From contig NC_026659.2 of NCBI RefSeq assembly GCF_000004075.3, forward strand, positions 24,508,272 through 24,572,271: 64,000 bases of DNA. The letters are read 5' to 3'. Numbering within the stretch: the first letter of the stretch is position 1; the number at the start of each line of letters is the position of its first letter. Origin of the DNA: Cucumis sativus (lineage: Eukaryota > Streptophyta > Magnoliopsida > Cucurbitales > Cucurbitaceae). The notes below the pieces were generated by a model, which was given only the letters and a program-made list of their open reading frames with translations, made no database searches and was not told where the DNA came from. Shown one piece after another: positions 1 to 10,584 of this stretch. The position numbers and the translations under genes were made by a program.

Positions 1-800
1 GCGCGCGTATAATGAAAGAATGAAGAAAGTGTATATATAGTGTGAGAGAATCAATAGACCGTTGAAAATTAATTTTGTAACATTTTTATTTATGGAGAGA
101 TCATGTATGTTTACTTATTAAATACAGTAATAAACGTTTGATTCTTTTAAATATGTAATAAAAATCATAACATTAATAGATCTTATCATGTTTGACAATC
201 TCTCCTACGATGTCAACATATGCGATGAGATGTTCTAATATTTCTTGTAGCTATCTCACATAACTCATGCTATCGCATAGTCATTATAAATATTACATAG
301 TTGAAAACTAAAACACGAAAAACTCTCAAATTTTCATTTGCATAGCATTTGAAACATATAGTTATCGCATAACTTAGTCTTCTCAAATCGCATAAAGAAT
401 TAACGTTTAAAACATAGCTATATCGCGTAGCTTGGTCTTCTCGTATAAAGAATTTTTCTTCGACACAAATAAACAATGTTAGATTTCTAATGATCGAGAG
501 TGGATTAGAAATGCCCAATTGTGATTACTTTGCCATATTTTTGTCATTTGTTTTATTCTCACACTATTTTTTTGAATAAATTTACTATCGACCATGTTTT
601 CGTCGTTGTGATATTACTTTTAGAATTAACTCGAGAATATGGAAGTTATGTGTAAGTAAAATGAATAATGTATTTTTTCTACTTCATTAGATTTTTTTAA
701 TTCTCCATAACAATTTCTTTATTATTTGAAAGTAAAATTAAAAATGATTATTTAACTAAATAACAAATAATAAATAATAAACAAACTTCAAAAGATTCAT
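1..800. other. AT-rich spacer, no gene seen
   Basis: I see no credible coding sequence. Around 361-460 there are two imperfect copies of a motif that pairs 'atcgc(a/g)ta(a/g)ct' with 'ggtcttctc', possibly decayed repeat DNA. The last 150 bases, from about 645, resemble the stretch upstream of mTERF copy 2 (about 3870-4010). Both contain 'tgtaagtaaaat' and 'attatttgaaagtaa', so this belongs to the duplicated mTERF/F-box unit. Confidence 0.6.
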
Positions 801-847
801 TCATCTCTATAGGGTGGGGAATGGGATGTTCGTGGAGCTCCAAAGCC

Positions 848-871
848 CTAACCCTAACCCTAACCCTTCAA
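848..871 (+). promoter_or_regulatory. Telobox-like CCCTAA repeat in 5' leader
   Basis: Three to four CCCTAA units lie 25-45 bases before the mTERF copy 1 start codon. The other copies keep shorter versions at the same place: 'aaaccctaaccaaaaccc' before copies 2 and 3, and 'aaaccctaaacctaaac' before copy 4. Teloboxes (AAACCCTAA) are known in promoters and leaders of plant genes for translation and organelle biogenesis. A role here is inferred from position and conservation only. Confidence 0.5.
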
Positions 872-893
872 TTTCTTCAATCCAATTCCCAAA

Positions 894-2011
894 ATGTCCA
901 AAATTTCCTCCACATTTCTTCTACATTTCATCCATAAACGTTTTCTCACCACCATTTCTACTTCTACATTGCCTTCCCCTCTATTTCTACCGTTCAATTC
1001 CTCAAAAATCCATCTGCCCTTTATTCAGGATCTCCTACTCCCAACGGTCCAAAGCTCCAATTCCATGAAATAGACATCCAGCAGTACGGAGCCATTATCG
1101 GTTTCTTGAAATCACATGGGTTCGAGAATCCACAGATCGCCAAGTTGGTTTCCAGGCAACCTTCGATCCTTCAATCCAGAGTCGCCACTCTGAAACCTAA
1201 ATTTGAGATCCTTCAGGAAATCGGGTTCGTCGGTCCTTTACTTCCTAAGCTAATTCTGTCAAACCCTTCGGTTCTTCACAGGAGCTTAGATTCTCAGTTG
1301 AAACCATCATTTCGTATCATAAAGGAAATGCTTGTATCGGATGAAAAGGTAACTGCTGCTATTTTTCGTTGTACGTGGCTTCTAACTTATACTTCCAAGG
1401 GTACTATGCGATCTAACATTGATGTTTTGGTTAGTGAGGGAGTACCTTCTAGGAATATCGTGAAATTGATTGAATTGAACCCTAGAACTATTTTGCGAAA
1501 GGTTGATTTAATGATTCATGCAGTGGAAACAGTTAAAGAATCAGGGGTTGAACCAAAGGATGGTATGTTTCTTCATGCAGTTAGAGCAGTGCTTTCAATG
1601 AATGATTCAACTTGGAAGAAGAAAATAAATGTTATGAAGAGTTTAGGATGGTCTGAGAATGAGATTTTTACAGCATTTAAGAAATTTCCACCTTACTTCA
1701 CATGTTCAGAGGAGAAAATGAGGGACGTTGCAGATTTCTGTTCCAACACTGCAATGTTAGATCCAGGAACTCTAATATCTTACCCTGTGTTATTCAAGTA
1801 TTCAGTCGAGAAGCGGCTCCAACCGAGGTACAAAGTTCTTGAGGTTTTGAAGGTGAAAAATCTTCTTAAAATCAAAAAGATTGCTTCGGCATTTGTGAAA
1901 GGGGAAGGATATTTTGTGGAGAAATATGTAGTTAAGCATTTGGATGAAATCCCAAATCTGATGGACATATACCGTGGCAATGCTGCAGCCGAAACCAAAT
2001 CTGTTGTATAG
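894..2011 (+). pseudogene. mTERF family gene, copy 1, frameshifted
   Basis: This is a single-exon mTERF-family gene, which in plants encodes an organelle nucleic-acid-binding helical-repeat protein. The ATG at 894 matches the start of copies 2 and 3 and opens with the same presequence (MSKISSTFLLHFIHKRF). One base is missing at about 987: 'ccttcccctct' here against 'ccttcaccctct' in copies 2 and 3. The shifted frame stops at about 1068, after ATGAAATAG. The original frame then reads on to 2011 without a stop. It includes the motif block SHGFENPQIAKLVSRQPSIL and ends in the family's LDEIPNLMDIYRG and TKSVV. An in-frame ATG at 1106 could still give a 301-aa protein without a targeting peptide. 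Compared with copy 2 there is also one in-frame codon loss (VATLKPK for VSTNLKPK). Its middle part groups with copy 4 (both have CRCTWLLT). I call it a pseudogene, but an N-truncated product cannot be excluded. Confidence 0.8.
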
Positions 2012-4470
2012 GATTGGAAAGCTTGAAGTTTAGATTTGAGCATCATGATCTTCAAAGGGGGAGAGAATTTTTGTGGTTATTGAGCCTTCTGTTTCAGCTA
2101 ACATTGCTTCTTGAGCCTTTTCAGGTGGGAGAGTTGTGTTGTCTTTCCATCCAAATTAAGACAGGTAAATCTATTTGGTGTACATTTCTTCATAGACGTG
2201 TTAATCTTGAAATTGGAGGCCTTTTTGTTTTTCCCTTTCCTAATCTTTTACTCTTTGCTTGAACATTTGTAAGTTTGTAGACTAATTTAGAATCAAATGA
2301 TATTGAAATAGAGGTGATTTTGTTCATTCATACTATGAGATGAGATGAGAGACATTAGACTTTTTGAATATTCTGAGTTGGACTCTTATTCTTTTGCTAT
2401 TCCAAATAGATTTTCATATCTTGGGTAAATGACAAACATTGTCATGAAATTCATTTTTATTTAAACGGTTTGAAAATTTCAAACCACTAAAGCTTAATTA
2501 TAAGGATCATCATAGGCAATATTCGTTAAACTTTCCCACCTCCGTTCGAGTTCTTTTTTTATTATATTTTGTAAATAGTTTGATGGTTGTGAAAATGTTT
2601 CCCGGTTATTTTTTCTTTCTTTTTATTCTTTTTATTGTTTTTTTTTCTTTTGGTAAATTCAAGGACTCGAGTCTTCAACTTTAGTGTCTTTATGTAATAT
2701 GTATAAATAAAACTAATTAAGGTTTAATATTTGTAGGTAGCTTAGTGGTAACTGTGCTTGTCACATGTCAATAAAATTTTGGGATCTGGATTCGCCACTC
2801 TATATATATTTGAATGGTTCGATTGAACTTATTCTTAACTTTAGATTAGGGTAGGGAGTTTCGTCTATTAGCGTAAGTTCAATTCACGTAATTGAATATA
2901 GTATTGCCATACCATAATATTACATGTAACAACAAGATAAGTTTGATCTTACTTATTTTCTTTGTAGGTGAATGAAGACTTCCTATACTAACTTAAATAT
3001 CCTAATGCAATAGGATTGGTACCGCATCGTGTGAGAATCTGTTTCACAAGTCAAGAAGAGAATAATCAAGACAAGACTCGCTAGGAAGGTCAAGCCTACA
3101 AGAACCTGTGGCAAACCCTAACTTCGGTGACATTCAAGCGCCAACGATATTCACAAAAGCAATGTCACGTATCCATACCCTATGATATTTTTGCAAAAAT
3201 AAAAGAGTTCAAAAAAATATTTAAATGGATAAATTAGCATTTTTTATACCATTTAAAAGGTTTGTTATTTATATTATGTTTAGTTAGAAACACTTTTGTT
3301 ATACTCAATGGTGCAAAAACTTGGTTTTTGAAAATATTGGTAGAGAAAACAATATATAGGTATATATGAACATTTTTCTATTGACGAGTACATCTACATG
3401 GTGCAAAGAGTACCATAAAATCGATATTGGATTTGCTTTCAGACTACTCCCAATTTACAATTGAGTAGACGTCGATAGGATACTATTGTGTTGTGGATGT
3501 TTTGTGAATGACGTCGTGGGCTGCTTGTTTTGCGAGAAATCTGTCATTTGCCAATTTATTTTATTGAGATGGACGTGGAAATGAAGAACATGAAGTTTGA
3601 GAGGAAATATTGGGATTTGAGGATGGAGAACTAGGTGAATTTTTTTTAGAGTATGAACATTTAAGGCAATTTTTCGTATTAACAATTAAAATAAAATTTT
3701 ATCATTTATTCAAAGTAAACCTTTAAATTTGTAATTTTATTAGTCGGTCTCTCTCAGTTAATATTTTCTACTTTACCCTACTTTTGCCATTTGTTTATAT
3801 TCTTACGTTATATAAATTTAGATGTATTTGTCATTTTTCTAAACAATGATATTAATTTTAGAATTAAACGATGAAAGTTATTTGTAAGTAAAATAAATAA
3901 TGCATTTCCTAATAGGGATAATTAAAAAATATCTAATATCCATAACCATTCCTCCATTATTTGAAAGTAATTATTGAAATAAAATTATGTATCTATATAA
4001 ATAATAAAATAATATACGAACTTCAAAATTCCATATCAAAATTCAACTTTTTAAGCTTTTAAATTTTATTTTCTTAAGTTTTACTCAAGGAAGGAAATTC
4101 GTCTTTTCTTCGCACGAAAAATATAAATTCATCTTTTAACAAAAGATAAAAGAAAAGTTCTAATATATTCCTTTATTTTTATTATTTAAGCCAAAATATA
4201 ATATTCTTTTATTTTTAATTAGGTAAATAAACAAAATTTTTCTTTTTCTTTTTACATATATATTAAAAATAAAATTTATATTTATTCGCTCAAAACAAAA
4301 TTTATTAACTACTTAGATTAAATAATATTTTTTAATACAAAAATTATAAACAAAATTTCATTTTAATATTTAATTTATTTGACTTATCTTTCAAAAACTA
4401 TAATAATAATTTAAAAAACATTTTAAAATAAAGGGTGCGATTTTAGGCGATGGGCCAAACAACCCCAATT
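2012..4470. other. Spacer after mTERF copy 1
   Basis: The first 350 bases are a diverged mTERF 3' UTR, sharing 'ggtaaatctatttggtgta' and 'agtttgtagactaattt' with the downstream regions of copies 3 and 4. The rest is AT-rich with a SINE-like segment near 2733. About 3780-4010 resembles the upstream block before copy 1. No F-box remnant is clear here, unlike after copies 2 and 3. Confidence 0.55.
2733..2812 (+). repeat. Possible tRNA-derived SINE remnant
   Basis: The segment contains 'tagcttagtggtaactgtgc', which fits a Pol III A box, followed about 40 bases later by 'ggatctggattcgccactc', which resembles a degraded B box. That spacing and wording are typical of plant tRNA-related SINEs. No poly-A tail or target-site duplication is clear, so this is a tentative call. 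Confidence 0.35.
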
Positions 4471-4548
4471 GGGGATAGATGTTCGCTTCGTTGAGCTCAA
4501 AACCCTAACCAAAACCCTTTCTTCCTTTTCTTCATTCCAAACCCCAAT

Positions 4549-5673
4549 ATGTCCAAAATTTCCTCCACACTTCTTCTACATTTCATCCATAAACGTTTTC
4601 TCAATACCATTTCTACTTCTACATTGCCTTCACCCTCTCTTTCTACCATCCAATTCCTCACTAATTCATGCGGCCTTTCTTCTGGATCTCCTACCTCCGC
4701 CGGTCGAAAGCTCCATTTCGATGAAAAACACATCCACCAGTACGGAGCCATCATCGGTTTCTTCAAATCTCATGGATTCGAGTATCCACAGATCTCCAAT
4801 TTGATCTCGAGGCGACCTTCGATCCTTCAATCCAGAGTATCCACCAATCTGAAGCCTAAATTTGAGTTCCTTCAGGAAATCGGGTTCGTCGGTCCTTTAC
4901 TTCATAAGTTAATTTTATCAACCCCATGGGTGCTTAGCAAAAGCTTAGATTCCCAGTTGAAACCATCATTTTTTTTCATTAAGGAAATTCTTGAATCGGA
5001 TGAACAAGTAACTGCTGCTGTTATTTATCGTTTTCCAAGCCTTCTAATTAGTGATTGGCGGGGTAATTTTAAATCTAGCTCTGATATTTTGGCCAGTGAA
5101 GGAGTACCTTCTAGGAATATAAAGAAGATGATTGCATTGAACCCTAGAACTTTTATGCAAAAGGCTGATAGAATGATTGATGCAGTGAAAACGGTTAAAG
5201 AATTAGGCATTGAACCAAAGGCTCGCATGTTTATTTATGCACTTTTTGTAAGGCTTTCAATGAATGATTCAACTTGGAAGAAGAAAATAAATGTTATGAA
5301 GAGTTTAGGATGGTCTGAGAAGGAGATTTTTTCAGCATTTAAGAGATATCCATTTTATTTAACATGCTCAGAGGAGAAATTGAGGGATGTTGCAGATTTT
5401 TGTTTGAACGCTGCAAAGTTGGATCCAGTAACTCTAATTACTTACCCTGAGTTCTTCAAGTCTTCAATCGAGAAGCGGCTCCAACCGAGGTACAAAGTTC
5501 TTGAGGTTTTGAAGGTGAAAAATCTTCTTAAAATAAAAAAGATTGGTCCGGTGCTTTTACGAGGGGAGAGAGAATTTGTGGAGAAATATGTAGTTAAGCA
5601 TTTGGATGAAATCCCAAATCTGATGGACATATACCGTGGCAATGTCGCAGCCGAAACCAAAAGTGTTGTATAG
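4549..5673 (+). CDS. mTERF family protein, copy 2
   Basis: This intact, intronless gene encodes 374 aa. The first 30 or so residues (MSKISSTLLLHFIHKRF, then Ser/Thr-rich) have no acidic residues and are amphipathic, as expected for a mitochondrial or plastid targeting peptide. From about residue 65 on it is built of mTERF repeats, each with a short helix, a xxPxLL/SIL-type turn and a second helix: SHGFEYPQISNLISRRPSIL, FVGPLLHKLILSTPWVL, GVPSRNIKKMIALNPRTF, SLGWSEKEIFSAFKRYPFYL. The family binds organelle DNA or RNA and acts in transcription termination, RNA processing or splicing. The target of this copy is unknown. The start at 4549 is chosen because copies 1, 3 and 4 begin at the same aligned ATG; the longer open frames nearby are in other frames. 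The leader has a telobox and the 3' UTR a (TC)n run at 5811-5831. It is closest to copy 3. Confidence 0.9.
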   Translation: MSKISSTLLLHFIHKRFLNTISTSTLPSPSLSTIQFLTNSCGLSSGSPTSAGRKLHFDEKHIHQYGAIIGFFKSHGFEYPQISNLISRRPSILQSRVSTNLKPKFEFLQEIGFVGPLLHKLILSTPWVLSKSLDSQLKPSFFFIKEILESDEQVTAAVIYRFPSLLISDWRGNFKSSSDILASEGVPSRNIKKMIALNPRTFMQKADRMIDAVKTVKELGIEPKARMFIYALFVRLSMNDSTWKKKINVMKSLGWSEKEIFSAFKRYPFYLTCSEEKLRDVADFCLNAAKLDPVTLITYPEFFKSSIEKRLQPRYKVLEVLKVKNLLKIKKIGPVLLRGEREFVEKYVVKHLDEIPNLMDIYRGNVAAETKSVV

Positions 5674-6075
5674 GATTGGAAAGTTGTAAGTTAACAATGT
5701 TCTTATAGTTTAAATTTGAGCATCATGATCTTCAAAAGGGGAGAGCATTTTTGTTGTTATTGAGCCTACTGTTCTGTTTCAAACAACACTACCTCTTGAG
5801 CTTTTCAAAATCTCTCTCTCTCTCTCTCTCTGTGTGTTTTCAGGTGGAGAGTTGTGTTGTTTTTGCATCCAAATCAAGGCAGTTAGGTACGTAAATCTAT
5901 TTGATGTATATTTGTTCATAGACATGTTAAACTTGAAATTGGAGGCCTTTCTGCTTCAACTTTTGTAAGTTTGTAGACTAATTTTGAATCTAATGATCTT
6001 GAAATAGGGGTAGCTTTTTTTCATTCCTATTGTGAGATGACAGACATTAGAGTTATAGATAAACTTCACACACTT

Positions 6076-6490
6076 TCAACTATACCCTCCCGCTCTCAAC
6101 ATACTACAAAATCTCAAAACCTCATTCTTCCATTTATGTGTTCTCTCCCTGTAATTATCCTCTTCATCGTTCCAATCCCAACAATTAATATGTTTACAGC
6201 ACTTCCGACCACCGTAATCCTTTTTCTGACCTCGAAATCTTATTCCTAACCCAAAAATACCAACCAAACTACCTAACTCTCCGGCCACATTCTGCCATAT
6301 AATTTCTTAATTTCACCTCACAAATCTTAAAAAATCCAAGCCCTTCCATCTTTCAAATTGGCTGCCAAAATTTTAAATAAGCCAATCCAGGTTTCTTCAC
6401 AGTGAGGGAAAAATTCCAACTTTCTTTTGATATAAACTCTCAAGATTTTCATTTGTTGCAGCAAGTTTCTAGAGAGGACCAAATAAAGAA
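6076..6490 (-). pseudogene. F-box gene remnant 1, 5' part lost
   Basis: Read on the minus strand, this matches the C-terminal half of the intact F-box gene at 12108-12979. The matching pieces include NCWDWNDEEDNYRERT and NEVLRFCSMLRAGGYS against NGWDWKDEDDYYGEHT and NEVLRFCNMLRRGGYS. The central helical-repeat part lies in another frame at about 6330-6450 (KRKLEFFPHCEETW and AANLKDG). The reading frame is broken between the two and the F-box itself is missing, with similarity ending near 6490. It lies about 400 bases beyond the mTERF copy 2 stop, tail to tail, the same arrangement as remnant 2 after copy 3. Confidence 0.75.
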
Positions 6491-6599
6491 AAGGTTTAAA
6501 ATTAGATAAGTTTCCTTTTTCTAAAACAATTTTTAAGTTTAGTTTTGAAAATTGGAAATATGGAAACTTTTGAATTAAACCAATGGTTAAAACAATCAT

Positions 6600-7875
6600 T
6601 TGCAAAATTAAAAGTTTAATTAACGATCAAAAGGGTGTAGATGGTCATCAAACAAGATCAACAACATTGATTACATGTAACAAGAAAGAACGATAGAAAA
6701 AACATAATTGAAAAATGGAGAGAAAACAAATATAAATAAATTAACTAAAAGGGAAAATTGAAATGATTATAACCAAATATGTAATTGATTCTTAGTTTAA
6801 TTTTATAATCACCACTTTTCTTCATACATTTTAAATTTTACCTTAATTATATTATTTAACCTATATTACATATAGTTATTTGAAAAGGGAAAACAAACAA
6901 ACAAATAAATCCTAATTAATAAAAACTAATTTCACTTTTCCTTTTTTATTAACAAAATTTGAGTAAAATGTGAGTTCTTATTTCATCCTTCCTTACCCTT
7001 TTCTTTTTTAAGGAAAAAAGTAAATTAAACATATATGTATATATATTCATTAATTTAAAAGTAGAATATGATTTAAACATTCTAAGATGATCAATAGTTA
7101 AAACCAGCCATTCTTGCACATGGTGACATTTCTTGTTAAAGGGAAAACCAAATTAGACAAAAACATTTTTAAAAAGATAACTTATGATATATATATATTT
7201 TTTGCATATCGGTAAAATTAGTGATATCATAGGACTATTAGACACCAATTAAATGACTATTGTTATTGACTCTTAAATTTTACTTTTAAAATTTAGAAAA
7301 TGTAGTGACATGAATTTTATTATCATAATTTTTTTTTTTTTTTTACTATTTTTGTAAAAATCCCAATATAATGTCAGAATCTAAAGAACAAGATACACAG
7401 GAAGAAAAGCATAGCAATAAGTGTAATTATTCCTTATAGTTTACACAGCGTAACGAGAGACTGTTTAGAGGTTCTAAAGCCAAGTTCTCATGTTGCATAC
7501 TATAGTCGATAAAAGTCTCATTGGTAATCCTAAAATGGCTCAAGAAAGTTATCAAGGGAAGAGAATACAATTTCTTTTTCACACTTTAGATAAAAGTTTA
7601 ATTTATTATTAAGGATAGTTGCAAATTTAGCAATTAGATTCAAAACAATTAACATTATAGCAACATTTTAAAAATTTTGCAAATATAGCAAAATTTGTCA
7701 AATTCTACTCATGATAAACTATGTTGCATTATTATTCCGGGTCAATTTCAATTTTGGTTATTATTAATAGATTTTTTTTTTTTTTTTTTGTTTGGGTGTG
7801 GTTTAGGTGAAGCCTAGGTGACTAAGTGTGACGACGAGAAATGTGAAAGAATTGAGAGAACAACAGAATACACAA
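6600..7875. other. AT-rich spacer with one dispersed repeat
   Basis: No gene is visible. At about 7613-7735 lies one end of the dispersed repeat family seen again at 31.4, 36.5, 36.8 and 37.4 kb ('agttgcaaatttagcaat' then 'gcaaatatagcaaaattt'). Two long A/T homopolymer runs lie at about 7330 and 7770. Confidence 0.55.
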
Positions 7876-7884
7876 AAGGAAGAG

Positions 7885-8904
7885 GGGAAATTAACAAAAA
7901 TAGGATAATTTTTAAGGGTTTAAAGAGTTTTAGGATGGATTTTAAAAAAGATGACATTTAGGACAAATTAACTAGGAAAAGTCTATATTACCCTTTAGTT
8001 ATAAAAAAAACCTAAAAAACAATTTATGGAATTCCTTCTCCTTCTTCCTCCATTTTCTCACTTCCAAAAAGAATATTTCATTTTTCTATCTCTCTCTATC
8101 CGTATTCCATTTTTCCTCATTTTCACAAAACCTTTGATTTCCTTTTTCTTCCTTTCTCATTTTTCATTCACAAAACTACAAAAACAATGGTAGTTCCGGT
8201 GATTTCATTGTGGAACATGACTTGGTACTCGTGATCTTGCTGCGAAAATTGGATTCCGACGAGGAGGGGTAACAATTTGATTTTGAAAATAATAGTAAAA
8301 GTTTTGAAATGTGCAAGATAGGTGCGAGATGTGTACGAGATAGGTGCGAGATGTGTACGAGATAGGTGCGAGATGTGTACGAGATAGGTACGAGATGTGT
8401 ACGAGATAGGTACGAGATGTGTACGAGATACGTGCCTTCAACCATTCAATGAAAATGCACAACAACAAAAGCAATCCGATCAAAACAATCCCTAAACAGA
8501 AAGTGCGTGGTTATAAAAAAAAAGACTGAGAAAGGAGAATCTTGCATGCCGCATCTTCGATGGAGAATCTTGCACGACGCGTACAAACTGACCACCAATG
8601 GATGCCTGAACGGTTGACAACGGTAAATGAGATGCGACAGCAACTGAGAAAGGAGAAGAGTTGAAGTCGGGCTGCCCTTTGTCTTAGTAGAAGAGAAAGT
8701 GAGGGAGAAGGAGAAAGCCGCAAGAAGAGAACGTGAGGGAGAAGGAAAAGGAGAAAATGACACAAAGTTAATTTTTAGGGTTTTTTAAATTAAAGGGTAA
8801 TATAGACTTTTCACAGCTCATTTGTCCTAAAAGTCTTCTTTTTTAAAATCCCATCTCAAAACTCTCACTACCCATCGAAATAATCTCATTTTTGGCAATT
8901 TCCC
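7885..8904. mobile_element. Mutator-like element, non-autonomous (MULE)
   Basis: A 1,020-bp element with long terminal inverted repeats. The left end (7885 to about 8027) begins GGGAAATTAACAAAAATAGG and the right end, read in reverse, begins GGGAAATTGCCAAAAATGAG. The two arms pair for about 140 bases, including 'agtctatattaccctttag' on the left and its counterpart 'taaagggtaatatagactt' on the right. It is flanked by perfect 9-bp direct repeats AAGGAAGAG (7876-7884 and 8905-8913), the target-site duplication length of the Mutator superfamily. No transposase frame is visible, so it must be mobilised in trans. The interior has a pyrimidine-rich segment, a short ATG-led frame at about 8187 and a minisatellite. 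A captured host fragment (Pack-MULE) is possible, but I do not recognise one. It sits about 145 bases upstream of the mTERF copy 3 start codon. Confidence 0.92.
8321..8430 (+). repeat. 22-bp minisatellite inside the MULE
   Basis: Five head-to-tail 22-bp units begin at 8321, 8343, 8365, 8387 and 8409, with partial units on both sides. The unit is GGTGCGAGATGTGTACGAGATA. The last two carry GGTACG instead of GGTGCG. Each unit contains two related half-motifs (GTGCGAGAT and GTACGAGAT), so it probably grew from an 11-bp word. Because 22 is not a multiple of three, the repeat makes overlapping meaningless open frames on the minus strand. Confidence 0.95.
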
Positions 8905-9050
8905 AAGGAAGAGTTGGGCGATGGGCCAAACAGACCCAGTGGCTTTTCTGCTCTCTGTGGGGATCTTCGCTTCGTTGAGCTCAAAACCCTAACCAAAACC
9001 CACCCTTCATTTTCTTCATTTTCTTCATTTTCTTCGTTCCAAATCACAAT

Positions 9051-10175
9051 ATGTCCAAATTTTCCTCCACATCTCTTCTACATTTCATCCATAAACGTTT
9101 TCTTAATACCATTTCTACTTCTACGTTGCCTTCACCCTCTTTTTCTACCATCCAGTTCCTCACTAATTCATGCGGCCTTTCTTCAGGATCTCCTACCTCC
9201 GGCGGTCGAAAGCTCCAATTCGATGAAAAACACATCCACCAGTACGAAGCCATTATCGGTTTCTTGAAATCTCATGGATTCCAGTATCCACAGATCGCCA
9301 AATTGATCTCGAGGCGACCTTCGATCCTTCAATCCAAAGTATCCAACAATCTGAAGCCTAAATTTGAGTTCCTTCAGGAAATCGGGTTCGTCGGTCCTTT
9401 ACTTCATAAGTTACTTCTATCAACCCCATGGGTTCTTGGCAGCAGCTTAGATTCTCAGTTGAAACCATCTTTTTTTGTCATAAAGGAAATGCTTGAATCG
9501 GATGAACAAGTAATTGCTGCTATTTCTCGTTTTCCAAGCCTACTAATTTATAATTTGAAGGGTAATTTTAAATCTATCTCTGATATTTTGGCCAGTGAAG
9601 GAGTACCTTCTAGGAATATAGCGAAAATGATTGCATTGAACCCTAGAACTTCTATGCAAAAGGCTGATAGAATGATTCTTGCAGTGAAAACGGTTAAAGA
9701 ATCAGGCATTGAACCAAAGGCTCCCATGTTTATTTATGCACTTTTTGTAAGGCTTTCAATGAACGAATCAACTTGGAAGAAGAAAATAAATGTTTTGAAG
9801 AGTTTAGGATGGTCTGAGAATGAGATTTTTTCAGCATTTAAGAAATATCCATATTATTTAACTTGTTCAGAGGAGAAATTGAGGAATGTTGCAGATTTCT
9901 GTTTCAACACTGCAAAGTTGGATAGAGAAACTCTAATTACTTACCCTATGTTCTTCAACACTTCACTCGACAAGCGGCTCTATCCGAGGTACAAAGTTCT
10001 TGAGGTTTTGAAGGTAAAAAATCTTCTTAAGAACACAAAGATTGCTCGGGTTATTTTACTACGAGGGGAGAAAGAATTTATGGAGAAATACGTAGTTAAG
10101 CATTTGGATGAAATCCCAAATCTGATGGACATATACAGAGGCAATGTTGCAGCCGAAACCAAATCTGTTCTATAG
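9051..10175 (+). CDS. mTERF family protein, copy 3
   Basis: This intact single-exon gene encodes 374 aa, the same length as copy 2 and clearly its nearest relative. It starts with the same presequence (MSKFSSTSLLHFIHKRF), inferred to target mitochondria or plastids. The mTERF repeats follow: SHGFQYPQIAKLISRRPSIL, FVGPLLHKLLLSTPWVL, GVPSRNIAKMIALNPRTS, SLGWSENEIFSAFKKYPYYL. The C-terminus is FMEKYVVKHLDEIPNLMDIY and TKSVL. Differences from copy 2 are spread through the repeats, for example RFPSLLIYNLKG against RFPSLLISDWRG, and copy 3 has one residue fewer there and one more near the end (LLRGEKEF). The leader keeps a telobox. The MULE at 7885-8904 separates it from the upstream DNA that copies 1 and 2 retain, so its expression may differ. 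RNA target unknown. Confidence 0.9.
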   Translation: MSKFSSTSLLHFIHKRFLNTISTSTLPSPSFSTIQFLTNSCGLSSGSPTSGGRKLQFDEKHIHQYEAIIGFLKSHGFQYPQIAKLISRRPSILQSKVSNNLKPKFEFLQEIGFVGPLLHKLLLSTPWVLGSSLDSQLKPSFFVIKEMLESDEQVIAAISRFPSLLIYNLKGNFKSISDILASEGVPSRNIAKMIALNPRTSMQKADRMILAVKTVKESGIEPKAPMFIYALFVRLSMNESTWKKKINVLKSLGWSENEIFSAFKKYPYYLTCSEEKLRNVADFCFNTAKLDRETLITYPMFFNTSLDKRLYPRYKVLEVLKVKNLLKNTKIARVILLRGEKEFMEKYVVKHLDEIPNLMDIYRGNVAAETKSVL

Positions 10176-10584
10176 GATTGCAAAGATGTAAGTTAACAAT
10201 GTTCTTATATTTTTGAATTTGAGCATCATGATCTTCAAAAGGGAGAGCACTTTTGTTGTTATTGAGCCTACTGTTCTGTTTCAAATAACACTGCTTCTTG
10301 AGCTTTTCAAGATCTCTCTCTGTGTTTTCAGGTGGGAGAGCTGTGTTGTTTTTGCATCCAAATTAAGGCTGTTAGTCAGGTAAATCTATTTGGTGTATAT
10401 TTCTTTCTTTGGACATGTTAATCTTGAAATAGGAGGCCTTTTTGTTTTCCCCTTTTCTAATCTTTTACTCTTTCCTTGAACTTTTGTAAGTTTGTAGACT
10501 AATTTTGAATCTAATTGCGTTGAAATAGGGGTGGCTTTTTTTCATTCCTATTGTGGGATGACAAACATTAGACTTATAGATAAA

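Noticed and set aside
848-871. Interstitial telomere
   Set aside because: Only three to four units, and related short motifs sit at the same place in all copies, so it is a promoter or leader motif rather than telomeric DNA.
814-1068. Alternative start of mTERF copy 1 at 814
   Set aside because: That frame reads the conserved presequence in the wrong frame and matches nothing in the other copies.
5811-5831. (TC)n run as a regulatory element of mTERF copy 2
   Set aside because: It lies in the 3' UTR and is a simple microsatellite; copy 3 has a shorter version.
8176-8483. Overlapping minus-strand frames rich in SYTSRTYLVH-type repeats
   Set aside because: They are the 22-bp minisatellite read in different frames, with no start context or homology.
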